From NCBI RefSeq assembly GCF_963576545.1, contig NC_083639.1, positions 16,796,118 through 16,860,117 of the forward strand: 64,000 nt of DNA. The letters run 5' to 3'. Position numbers and translations under genes: made by a program. A model generated the notes under the pieces. It ran no database searches. It saw only the letters and a list, made by a program, of their open reading frames with translations, and was not told the DNA's origin. Below, one piece after another: positions 12,369 through 21,816 of this stretch (its first letter is position 1; the number at the start of each line of letters is the position of its first letter). This DNA is from Limanda limanda (taxonomy: Eukaryota; Chordata; Actinopteri; Pleuronectiformes; Pleuronectidae).

Positions 12369-12925
12369 AACACACACATTCACACACCTATACATATACT
12401 TACATTGATGTCCTGGAGACTTACTCCAACCTTAACCTTTGTGGCTCTTTGCCCAACCATAACCTTAACTAAAATCTAACATTAACCTTAACCTAACCTA
12501 AGACTACACCTAGACCTAACCCTAACCCTAACCCTAACCCTAACCCTAACCCTAACCCTAACCCTAACCCTAACCCTAACCCTAACCTTTACCTATACCT
12601 TAACCTTAACCTTAAAGCATGTCTTCACCTTAAAATTCAATTAATTACGTATGGAGACTTGCTTTTTGTCCACATAAGAAAAATAAGTCCCCATAATGTG
12701 ACTGTGTAAACAGATGTGGGTCCAAACAACATGAGTAATACCTGGACCACACGCACACCTAATGGTCAGTATTCTCTTCCCCTCAGACACTGGCAGAAGG
12801 ACTTCAGCCAGGACGTGAAGAATGGAGAAAGTATTCCCTGCTGGTTTGTCGACAATGATGGAGCCGGCCTCATCGATGGAAGAGCCTCAGACTACATTGT
12901 GTCAGGGCTTTATAAGACAAATTGA
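2660..12925 (+). CDS. itih3: Inter-alpha-trypsin inhibitor heavy chain H3-like, complete, 22 exons
   Basis: Exons: 2660-2800, 4966-5001, 5153-5176, 6074-6231, 6316-6420, 6515-6677, 6862-6972, 7077-7205, 7285-7401, 7523-7691, 8486-8611, 8758-8939, 9072-9257, 9608-9747, 9873-10033, 10492-10611, 10701-10748, 11017-11130, 11213-11414, 11909-12084, 12172-12283, 12787-12925. All introns are GT-AG and the phases agree, giving 2,859 bp and 952 residues, near the family's usual 890-950. Order: signal peptide (about 1-34, hydrophobic [16 protein letters not shown]); VIT domain (about 68-195, with [30 protein letters not shown]); VWA domain (about 310-495) with MIDAS DRSGSM at 316-321, STDIN and LLTDG; conserved CPEC; Ser-rich linker 650-705; DPHF at 709-712, the family's Asp-Pro cleavage site for ester transfer to chondroitin sulfate or hyaluronan; ITI_HC_C (about 725-925). 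The VIT region matches ITIH3/ITIH1 rather than ITIH2, and same-strand tandem copies fit the ITIH1/3/4 cluster. The start was chosen for the signal peptide; an in-frame Met at 2693 is an alternative. The two micro-exons 2 and 3 (36 and 24 nt) are the least certain. The a/b paralogue name is undecided. Confidence 0.93.
2801..4965. other. Intron 1 of the complete ITIH gene
   Basis: The largest intron, 2.2 kb, a usual place for promoter-proximal control elements. Apart from the dispersed repeat at 3998-4349 I see no exon, RNA gene or tandem repeat in it. Confidence 0.6.
3998..4349 (+). repeat. Dispersed fish repeat with CAGTGTGTAG-type ends
   Basis: Begins GTCCAGTGTGTAGGATTTAG and closes with CACTAAATCGGACACATTGA. 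The ends look like degraded terminal inverted repeats of the CCAGTGTGTAGGATT / CCTACACACTGG type common in percomorph genomes. Interior phrases (GGACAAACCAAACACTGG, TTAGAGA) fit that family as I remember it. Probably a non-autonomous DNA transposon; no coding capacity. Confidence 0.55.
5177..6073. other. Intron 3 of the complete ITIH gene
   Basis: 897 bp, strongly AT-rich from about 5640 to 5900. A GC-balanced island at 5283-5530 ends with CAATAAAAAGC at about 5480, a possible cryptic poly(A) signal inside the gene. No recognisable exon or repeat family. Confidence 0.5.
6796..6852. repeat. (TG)n microsatellite abutting a 3' splice site
   Basis: Interrupted TG repeat in intron 6, ending about 9 bases before the acceptor of exon 7 (exon starts 6862). 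No conventional polypyrimidine tract separates the repeat from the AG. Confidence 0.9.
7406..7436. repeat. (GT)n microsatellite at a 5' splice site
   Basis: Starts about 4 bases after the GT donor of intron 9 (donor at 7402), immediately downstream of the exon carrying the MIDAS motif. Confidence 0.9.
8048..8446 (+). repeat. Dispersed fish repeat (AAAGGGATAG...CACTCATCATCTACTCACC type)
   Basis: In intron 10. The opening TTTAAAGGGATAGGTCACTG, the phrase ATTCACTCATCATCTACTCA, CAGTGTAGCAACCAAATCC, CATGCCTCCATACTGCTC and GTGTCATCCAAGTGTCC match a family I remember as very frequent in fish introns. Likely non-autonomous and transposon-derived; class not determined. It makes up half of the intron. 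Confidence 0.6.
9480..9536. repeat. Fragment of a GCTAGC/GTTAGCATTTAGC-type fish repeat
   Basis: In intron 13. The phrase GCATGCTGACGTTAGCATTT is typical of an abundant fish repeat; only a short piece is present. Confidence 0.4.
10124..10362 (+). repeat. SINE-like dispersed repeat, internally deleted
   Basis: In intron 15. Reads GGGGCAGCACAGTGGTGCGG, a B-box-like GGTTTGAATTCC, GTGTGAAGTTTGCATGTTCT, GTTGGCCCTGTGATTCGC, AGCTGGGATTGGCTCCAACC, AGGTATAGATAATGGACAGA. This is the order of blocks in a widespread fish repeat whose usual middle part is missing here. tRNA-like head suspected; class uncertain. Confidence 0.6.
11692..11754. repeat. Three imperfect copies of a roughly 20-bp unit
   Basis: In intron 19, the motif ACCACYAGCAGATGTTAGG recurs at about 11695, 11717 (shortened) and 11736. 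It is a small minisatellite with no evident function. Confidence 0.65.
12284..12786. repeat. Composite repeat: (CA)n plus interstitial telomeric array, filling intron 21
   Basis: The intron opens with GTAAAAATA directly followed by an interrupted (CA)n (12291-12376). Degenerate ACCTTAACC units follow, then about 12 perfect CCCTAA units (12515-12587), more degenerate units, and a tail with GTCCACATAAG and AAGTCCCCATAATGTG. The same architecture recurs inverted at 37781-38179, so this is a dispersed family of CA repeat, telomere-like repeat and a 'tccccataa' tail, not a chromosome end. Confidence 0.75.
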
Positions 12926-13395
12926 ATTTTAAAATATGAATTAGAATTGTGCTTGGGTCACACTAAGGTGACGGTGACAGTGTTGTGTTGTGACAAATCA
13001 CAACTTGTGTGTCATCTCTCAACAATTATGCACATGCAGAGATAAAAATTATTAAAACAACAGGGACACTGACAAATTTATTTGAAGATAATACGAAATG
13101 ATAATTTGTGATCTAACTCTAGCAACATTAATGCTATTTTTAGATAATTGAACAGTTATCTCTCAACAGTTAACTTTTAAACTTAATAGCTAGACATTAT
13201 TCAGTAGATATTTCTTACAACTCAGTATTGGCTTTAATCATATAACTGTGACATGGGCAGATAATAATAATGCCAATGTGTGCAACTTGTGTAAAGCCTG
13301 ACTGCAATGCAAAGTGTTTTTATAGATTCACTAATGACTTAAATACTAGAGTTGGTAAAGCTTTAGTGGCACTGTATGTCTACTTATTGTACCCA

Positions 13396-13425
13396 AATAA
13401 ACCTTGTTTTCATGTCTAAAATAAA
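13396..13425 (+). other. Polyadenylation signals of the complete ITIH gene
   Basis: AATAAA at 13396-13401 and again at 13420-13425, about 470-500 bp after the stop codon, implying a 3' UTR of roughly 0.5 kb. The UTR itself is AT-rich and carries no recognised repeat. Confidence 0.6.
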
Positions 13426-13635
13426 TATTTCTCTATGTGAAAATATGTACCTTGTTTCACTGCAAGACAGACACTGGGTGTGTCCAGTTGAGTTCTGCAT
13501 TTTCAGGTTTCAAAGTTTAAGTATTTGAACTGTGGGTGCAAACCTGGTGGGATGACATGTTCTGTCACACCCCTGCGAAAGTTAAGTGAGGAGTCTCTAC
13601 AATAAATTAAAAACATTAATACTCATTACACACGC

Positions 13636-13745
13636 AAGGGCAGGGGTTCATCCACAAACCAGAGGGTCGGTGGTTTGATTCTTGCACAGTAAAGTGCTCT
13701 GACTGGTTGATAAGATTAGAAAAGTTCTATTTAAATAAAATTATT
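13636..13745 (+). repeat. Truncated tRNA-derived SINE
   Basis: GGGCAGGGGTTCATCCACA, CAGAGGGTCGGTGGTTTGAT (B-box region) and CAGTAAAGTGCTCTGACTGG, then AGAAAAGTTCTATTTAAA. These are the head and tail blocks of a common fish SINE with the middle deleted. A related element lies on the other strand at 57722-57952. Confidence 0.6.
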
Positions 13746-14284
13746 TACTGCCTCTGCATTGAACTGTACTAAACTGGATGACTGAGAACCAAATCTGACA
13801 GCAACCAGTGCTGAAAAGAAAATACAACTAGTCAAGTACTGTAATAAAATATTTAGGTGCTTGAGTATTTCCATCTTCCTCCCCAATACAAAAAGCCTGA
13901 ACACAGAGTCCCTCCTCTTTTTTCTGGATCCCAGTACTTCTCTCTTTCTCTGACCTGATGGAAGCTGCCAGATTCTTTGAGCTGTGGAGCAGCCGTGGGA
14001 CTGAGCATTATAGGGGAGGGGAGTTTGGACATGGTGTGGAAAGCATGATTAACATTATTATGTTGAAAGAGAAGCTTTGTCAGATTATATTCATATGTTT
14101 TTAAATGGGCTGCTGATTGTAAAGGAGGCCCATGCTGAAGACAACAGCAACATTTTAACATGTTTAGCTGTACAATGTTTTTAAAAGGTGGTGTGCATTT
14201 TTAAATATTTTAACCAGATTTACCGCAATAACTTTGAAACATTTACTTTTTCATAAAGAGTATATAAAAGTTTATCAATGATAG

Positions 14285-14545
14285 ACCCAATATATAATTT
14301 AACAACTAGATTCAACATTTAGATTTAATAAATAAGTGTAGTATTCACATTTATATTTGATATTTGTATTTATATTTAATGTTTGGATTTGGATTCAATA
14401 TTAATATTTAGATTAAATATTTACGTTTAAATTTAATATTAAGATGTAAATCCAATATTTATTTTCAGATTTATTATTTGGATTTATGTTTGACATTTAT
14501 GTTTACATTTGATATTTACATTAAACATTAACATTATGGGAAAAG
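14285..14545. repeat. Degenerate AT-rich minisatellite (unit about 12-13 bp)
   Basis: Repeated variants of ATTTAGATTTAAT and TTTGATATTT, with units such as TTTAATGTTTGGATTT and TTTAATATTAAGATG, cover about 260 bp. Copies are diverged, so the array is old. Confidence 0.7.
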
Positions 14546-16012
14546 CAGATATGACAAAGTAAACAGATATTCCTGTAAATCATAAAAACTATGTAAAAGT
14601 CCCCAGTTTTTTGTGTATGTTTAGAAGCTAAACATGCTGCAATTTTGCTGTTATTTTCAGCTTGTGCCACTTTACAATCAGGGCCCCAAACCTTCACTGT
14701 GGCAAGTTTTGAAAGCAGTAGATTAACTGTAGTGGAACATATTTACATCTGTAAAGTAATTTGTGGGACATGTTTATATTTTCATGTTGTTTGTGTGAAG
14801 ACATACACGTTGGTGGTTATTTTGATCACAGGTGGCAGCATTGAGCAAAGTACGACTTGTAGCACCGGACAGCTGAGCTGAAGAAGAAACGACAGAATAT
14901 AATGTAATTTAGCTAATTGAGCTACACTGAGGTGAGATATGTGAATGTTTTTTAATTAATCACCAAATGTTATGTTCCAAGTTTACAAGAGAAGCCACTT
15001 CCACCTCTGGTAAAACTTCTCCATCTCAAATACAGAACAGTGAGGCGACCTTGTTAGCCAACTTCACATTTATGTCAAAGGACTAGCTAAAAGTTTAAAG
15101 GAGCTAAAGCTAATGTTTGAAACTTCAACAAACAGACGTATTTAAAACCAGGAATCTCAATGTGTGAGTTCAATGACACATTGTTGTTGGTTTGTAATGA
15201 CAACACAATGCTGCGGTGTGTGTGGGTGTGTGTGTCTGTGTGTGTGTGTGTGTGTGTCTGTGTGAGCATGTTGATGTAAATCATGTGTTTGTTGACAGGG
15301 GAGCCCCCACAGAGCCTCAGCTCCTGAGCCTCACCGGAACCTCTATATATACAGTCTATGACCGGAACACACACAGGTATGTTACCCTACACAGAACTTA
15401 ATGATGATATGTACACAACTTTGTGGTACAGTAAGACTATAGTCTGTATATAGTACATTATAATCCATTCTGTTTACATTTATGAAACCATTGGAATGAT
15501 TCAAGTCTATTTTTACAAATTACAATCCAAAATGAAGACAAACTTCCCATGAATGTAACTAATTAATCCTCAGTCATAAAGATATTCATTTATATATCAG
15601 TTTGCTGTACCTTCAAAAATCAATTAAGCTTATTGTTTTCTCAAAAGAGATTAGCTTCAGCTTTTTTCATTAACACTCCAATTCAAATTATAATATACAT
15701 TTTCTGATGTATTTTGAAATTTAGCATTTAGGCTATTAAAGACGTGTGCCTATGGCACACCCACTCAGGGGATTTCACTTGACTGGCTGTTGTATTTATT
15801 TTATTTTATTAAGTCTTATTTGTCATATCCAAGTTAACACAGGGTCAACGAAAAAATTTAAAGTGTTGAAAAAGAAGGACAGGTTAGCTCATCAAAGCAA
15901 TGATAGCTTTGTTATAGAGAATAAAAGTTTAAAAATGAATAAAAGGTTTGTGCTCAATATATATATATATATAAAAAAAACATTCCTACTTAAAATCTAT
16001 TTAAACTTTTAT

Positions 16013-16200
16013 CCTCTGCCTCGGAGGTTATGTTGTCATCGCTGTTTGCCTGTCTGTCTGTTAGCAGGATTAAGCAAAAAATATAGAATCAATTTCACTG
16101 AAACTTGATGAAAGGGTGGAGTATGGGCCAAGACCATTTTATTTGCAACATAGGGTATTAGGCTTGGTGGAGATGTGTGATTCCTGAGTACCCCTCTAGT
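16013..16200 (+). repeat. Dispersed fish repeat (CTCGGAGGTTATG...CAGGATTAAGCAAAAA type), deleted copy
   Basis: Blocks CCTCGGAGGTTATGTTGTC, GTCTGTTAGCAGGATTAAGC, CACTGAAACTTGATGAAAGG, GGAGTATGGGCCAAGACC and GCTTGGTGGAGATGTGTG follow the order of a very widespread fish interspersed repeat. The usual central section is absent. No coding capacity. Confidence 0.6.
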
Positions 16201-17402
16201 TTACACTTGTGTTGTGACATGTCTGATGTGGAAAAATTCTGATTGACATCTTCCACACTCATCATTCTTAATAGGACAAAGAGTATAGTGCCATGATGTA
16301 GAGCCCTTCATAACTCTGCAGCTACAACCAAATTAAACCTGAACAAATGAAAACATATGTGAGGTTGTGTGAGGTCTGTCACGAAAGGTCACATCATGCT
16401 GTCCACAATAAGAGTAACATTGGAAGACCAAGACACTGAAAAATTGGAGATAAACACATTATACATATCAAGAAAAATAAAATAAATAAATGATCAAAAG
16501 AAAAAAACATTTGATCCCCACAAAGGATCAAGAAATGGCTTGACCACTTTTATTGTTGGATTACTGCTTTTTTCTTCTTAATAACTTTTTGGGCAACATT
16601 TTGATGAAGATGTTAATTTCACAGAAGGATGCAGATTGAATTTAGTCACACTGTGTTTTTGTCTTTATCTTGCTCTTTCCTCGTAGTCCATGAATGTCAT
16701 TAGAATGTGTAGAAGTTATTGTTTTTCCATTTTCTTTCATTGTGCAAGTCTTTATTGTCAAGTAAATTTCATTTAATCACAAGTCAAAATTCAACCCCTG
16801 TCCCCAGCTTTTTTAATTATCTAGAGCTCTGAACATTGACCCCTTTATACCCTCATTCAAATCTATGTGTGTTTATGTATGCATCTGTGGTTATGTGTTG
16901 TCATGGCTCGACGCAGTGAGCCCAGAATTTACTGTGTGTACTTGGCAAAGTCCTTGTACTCTAACAACTCACCACTTCTTACGACATGGCCACGGCGTTT
17001 GTACTAATAGAGCCAGGGCAAGTGTGTTGACCCCAGTCATGTCGGAAGTTCAGGAGTTGAGAGGGATTTTCTTAAGGGGGATCTTTGCCGAAGTGTTTGC
17101 CTGTGTGTGTCTGCCTCTTTGTACGTGTGTGTATGTGTGTGTTTGTGTAAGCTTTGCTGATTAACACCAGATGTGCACAGCTCAGGGTGTCGGCGGTTGC
17201 TTGAGAGGGCCCCACTGTACTCCATCCACTCCCCGGCTGTAGAAAGTGCTCGAGCACCTTCTTCTCACATGACAGACCGTCGTATCTGTGGTGTTCATCC
17301 GACAGATCCACAGAAAGTTTGAAACGTCAGATCAGTCTGACATGTTGAATAAGGAGGTTGTGGAGCTTTTTAACAGGAAGTTAATGTAGGTCTCCTCCTG
17401 CT

Positions 17403-17416
17403 CCACCAGAGGGCGG
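17403..17416 (+). promoter_or_regulatory. CTCF-like motif
   Basis: CCACCAGAGGGCGG fits the vertebrate CTCF core (CCANNAGRKGGCRS) at every fixed position. Motif orientation is +. Occupancy cannot be known from sequence. Confidence 0.5.
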
Positions 17417-20400
17417 GAGAGAGCTATATAACAACTGCAGTGGCTTGAAACTCAGGTCCAACATTTAGAAGTGACTACTATTTTTTTTTTCAGGGATCTT
17501 TGTAATGTTTCCAGTTCAAATAAAGCACGGGAACATCATGTTATTGTACTGAGTTCCTGTGCTGAAATTACATGTAAAAAAAAAAATTCTTCCACAGAAA
17601 GTTTCACTTAGAAAGTAGTGCACTAGGATGAGGGAGAGACTGATTTAAAATTGTGATTAGCGCTGCAAATAAGTATTACTTGTGTTTTGATAATCTATTG
17701 GATATGCCGTGATTAATGTATTTGTTATTTAGTTTACACAATTTTAGAAAATACTGCATCACAAGTTTTCTGAAGACAGTCCCAACACAGTTCAGCCAAC
17801 AGTCAACAATTCAATGTGTAAAAACAGATGACAAAAGATCAGCAACTCCTCATGCGCGAGAATTAGGATATTTTCTTTGCAAGACTTTAAAGTTAATTTA
17901 TATTTCAAAATTGGTGCCAATTATTTGACTATATGTCTATTTATCAGTGAATTGTTTCTGCTCTTGCTGTGATTCTTGTAAAAGATTATATTTATAAGTG
18001 TAACTGTAAATTCTACTGAGGGCAGGCATTACAATGCCTTTTTATACTGTAGTAAATTTATTTTCCCCAAAGCAATTCTCATAATCTAAATTTGATTTTG
18101 ATTTGTTTTGTACCCAGACTCCTCTCCTCTCAAACAGCTGTGCAGAGAGACAACTCAAGTTTGTCAAAAGTTGCAGTATCACATCCCTCTTGCCGTCGTT
18201 TCACCCCCGCTCTCTTGAACCCTTCCCTCCGACCTCACCTCCCAGGTCTCCCCCCGAGCCGTTCCCCGCCCGTCTCTCTACCTTCTGTCCCTGTGTGAAT
18301 ATTTCACATTGCTGCTGCCGCTGGTGCGTGATGCGGGGGACTGAGCGCTCATTGTGTGCACGCAGTGTGGGCGCTGAGGTATGTGGCTGCACGGCGTGTG
18401 GTGTGTCGTGACAGGCGTGTGGCCGCTGACGCCAGCCGGCCGCCTGCCTGTCTGTGTTTCTGTCTGTTCGGTTACACCTGACCAGCACAGACATCATCAT
18501 GCCCTCACACACACAGACACACACACACACACACGGACTGCACCACTAGATATGGTGCACAAAGTTAAACCAGGGGTCACCAGCTCCCACTTGCCCCTTC
18601 AGTACATGAGATTGGCATGAGGCTTTGGTGTTCTGATTACTGCTGAGAGTTGGTGTGATCCAAATTTGAATCTTTAATTTAAAAAAAGTTTGCGAGTACT
18701 TGAACTGAAAAAATCGAATGCATGGAATTTTAATTACAGTTGTTGCACGTATAATAATACAAATTGAATGCCAATGCATTTCTAGCAGATGCACTTGTAT
18801 TTTCTGCTGAACCAAGTGTGTCTAACCCTACGACAACAGTCACATAGTTGTGGCATTTGCTTTATATTGAAAGTGCATTATTGAATTTTGTGGTTTTGGA
18901 AATGTGCTGTGTAGGTCTGTTCTGAAATGCAGTGGAAGGCCGGGCGATATTGCAGCGCACCGTGGTGTAATCCTTGGTATTTAGTGTGTTCTCTCAGGCT
19001 GCTGAGGTGAAAAGTTGAACCTGGTGTTGACCTTCTCTTGAGAGAGGGCTTAGCTCTGAAGTCAGGCGCAGGCCAAAGGCAGAGGGAGGATATTCTCAAG
19101 TTCCTCTTTCCCTCCCTCACGTGAACCGCTCCTCTCCCCTCCGCAGCCGCCCTCCCCTCCCACACGGAAACAATTAACATCTGTGATAAGATGTTGTACA
19201 TATTTCAATCATTTTATCTCTGTCAGCGCTGTTTGTTTGTTTTTTCCGTCATGACCAAAGTCTTGTGTGCTCCTGTCACGGCGCTGTTAATCACAATTAC
19301 ATCTCATCTAGGTGCAAGGAGTTGGAGGGAGAGCGAGGGAGAGAGAGAGACTGCGAGGGGCCTAATGTTTACCACAGAGGGGAGTTGAATTTCAGATGGA
19401 GAGATAATGAAGAAAACAAGCAAACAATTATGCAAAAATAGACAAACGTGGGGGGAAAATAGAAAGAGCAGACTGACAGACGACAGGAATGATGTTTGGG
19501 GCAAACATGCCATTTGGGGCAAGTTTGGGTTTTTAATCCCAGAAGGCCAGTCTACAGTTAAGAGAAAAATTGGATGTCTGTGATCATAATGAAACCACAC
19601 ACACTTTGTTACCAAGGCTTTATAAAAGACCTTGTCTTGTGTGTATTTTATGTAATTCTTAATAATGTCAATCAAAGAGGAGGGTGATCTTGGTCCCTGC
19701 TACTTACAAGAAAAGTGATGATGCTTAAGTTGTGTATTGTAACTCTCTAATAATGTTTGTTATAATGATGAAAGGCAAAGATTTGAAGATGAGAACGGCA
19801 CACTTGAGTGGCCTTTATTTTGCATGTTTTCTTGTTTCTATGTCACATTCGTTAAGGGACCGAGGGATTTAACCACTGTGTAAGATTTACACATCTTATC
19901 ATGTGTCGTATCGTACGCCCTGGACTTGCTGATCCACACTCTTATTTTGTTAAAGCAACATGACCCGGAATCCAAAACCAAAACTAAGTCTGACATTCTT
20001 CCAGTCCAGTGGAGCAGGAGAATACTCGGTCTGAAGATATGAATCCCAACAGTAGATGTTGAGTCGCGCTGCGCTCCGTCCTCCCATCTGTTTTAGTTTT
20101 GCAGCGGTTGTGATAACCTCAGCCTGACCCCTGATTGGTCTAATCTCACCCTCATCTTCTCTCGCTGGTCAGCTGACAGCAGGCCACGCTGCCATTGGTG
20201 GGAGCGCCGCTGAGGAAGAGGGATTTGTTTAGCATTGTGTTGGGGTAACAGCTAGCCAGTGAGAAGTTTAGTCTACTGTCTAAACCATGGCAAAGCCTCA
20301 AAACACAGACATGGAAGGAATGTTTAGGGTGAGAATTCAAAGAGCCAAACATGTTGGCTTTCCCAGGCAGTGGCCTTAGAATAATCCTGATAACGTGCAC

Positions 20401-21566
20401 AGGCAGGGGTGGATGTCAGTCAATATAAACACTTGTATTTACTACAGTGTTTACAGTAATAGTGTCCTGTGTCTTAATCCAGTCCTCAGAAGTCAGGGCT
20501 TAACTCCGGGTCAGAGTATTGCAGCTAACCCCCAGTGCTTCATTGTATTCATGTAAATGAGTTTCATTCAGTTCGACCTGTTAACTCACAATGTAAAGAT
20601 GCAGTAAAATGAAGTTATTGTCTTCACGGTGCTTCTGAATGTCTGTGAGGGACGTGCCGCTGGTGAGTGCAGTAGCCGCTTCGAGCGGACTGTTTGGAGG
20701 GCTTTAGTTCAGGCAGATTAGATCAGAGGACCACTCTGTTTGTTTGTTTTGATTCAGGACGGGCCAAGCTCCTGAGGGATACCCCCCCCACCCCCGTCCC
20801 CTCTCTCTCTCTTTCTCTCAACTACCTCTCTTGCTATCCCTCCCCAGGATTCCCCCTCAGGGCACAGTCAACTGGAGCCCCCCGACCTCCCTGTCACCCC
20901 TTCCCAACTCGTGTTAGCCAAAAGAGAAAACGAAGGAAGAGTCTTCTGTGTCTTTGCATCCACTGAACCAAATCACAACCAGACTCCTCATCCGGGGGGT
21001 TAGTTAGGCAGTGCCACCCAGGCATGTGGCCCCCTCTAGCCCTGGTCAGCCCCAGAAGAGGTTCACCCCGGCGAGTTGACCTCCCTTTCATCTGCGTGTG
21101 GGTCTGAGGTGTTCTCTCACACCCCGGGTAGGGCTGCAAGGGGCGAGGAATTAGGTGAAGACAGACAGACAGACAGCTGTTACAAGGGGAGTCTTTTTTA
21201 TAATAATAATCATAAGTACTTTTTCCAGTTGCTGTAAAAAAATAGCTTGGCTTCAAATGCGACGAGGTGCCCAGTATGGATGAAATCCTAATTGGATTCA
21301 GATTTGTTTTTAGCTTTTGTGAGTCTGTCAGTGCCCTGAGTATGGAGCCAAATATATCCTGTAGAAGAAGCCAATTTGGTTTCTTTTTTTTCATGTGATT
21401 TTCTGCTACTGTTTGAGCTCCTTGTGTAACCTTCTGGGGTCTCATGACTGCGATACACGCGTCTCTCTTTCCATCTATTCCCATGTCTTTCCATTGACAC
21501 ACTTTTTCAATTTCTCTGCCTTTCTCTGTCAAGACTCTGTGAACAGCATCAGCCAAGGGTGTACAC

Positions 21567-21570
<4 letters not shown>
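17417..21570. other. Non-coding stretch with no recognised gene
   Basis: Mixed composition with pyrimidine-rich tracts (18180-18300), a short (AC)n at 18508-18535 and a tandem ACAG run near 21165. Open frames here are low-complexity or antisense to CA repeats. CCAAT-type ATTGG boxes occur at 20132 and 20193. Nothing else was recognised. Confidence 0.5.

Positions 21571-21571
<1 letters not shown>

Positions 21572-21617
<46 letters not shown>
21572..21617. repeat. (AC)n microsatellite
   Basis: About 23 perfect AC units. It is responsible for the Cys-Val runs in a spurious reverse-strand open frame. Confidence 0.95.
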
Positions 21618-21620
<3 letters not shown>

Positions 21621-21767
21621 TCCGCCCCCACCTCTACTGACCTCTTCTTCATCTCCCACAAGGCCTTGGGGTGAGGCAGCCTGGCACCAGACAGTTATTC
21701 AAACCCTCAGGCAGATTCACAACAGGTCAGAGACAGAAACAGAGGGAAAGCTGAAGAGAGGTAGTGA

Positions 21768-21816
21768 AAGAGAGGGAGAGAGAGAGAGAGGGAGAGAGAG
21801 AGAGAGAAAGAGAGAG
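21768..21816. repeat. (GA)n-rich tract
   Basis: Purine-rich repeat of GAGA/GGGA units, 150 bp from the (AC)n array. Confidence 0.85.

Larger units (their letters stand above)
13746..17402. other. AT-rich non-coding DNA 3' of the ITIH gene
   Basis: No convincing exon. It contains the AT minisatellite at 14285-14545, an interrupted (TG)n at 15215-15263, a short (TA)n at 15957-15973 and the dispersed repeat at 16013-16200. A TATATATACAGTCTATGA phrase at about 15344 resembles a frequent fish repeat. The remainder shows nothing I can name. Confidence 0.5.

Noticed and set aside
12515..12587. Possible chromosome end
   Set aside because: The telomeric units are internal to an intron of an intact gene and part of a dispersed composite repeat.
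20894..21661. 255-codon reverse-strand open frame
   Set aside because: Its middle is a Cys-Val run from the (AC)n array, with no domain and no splice context.
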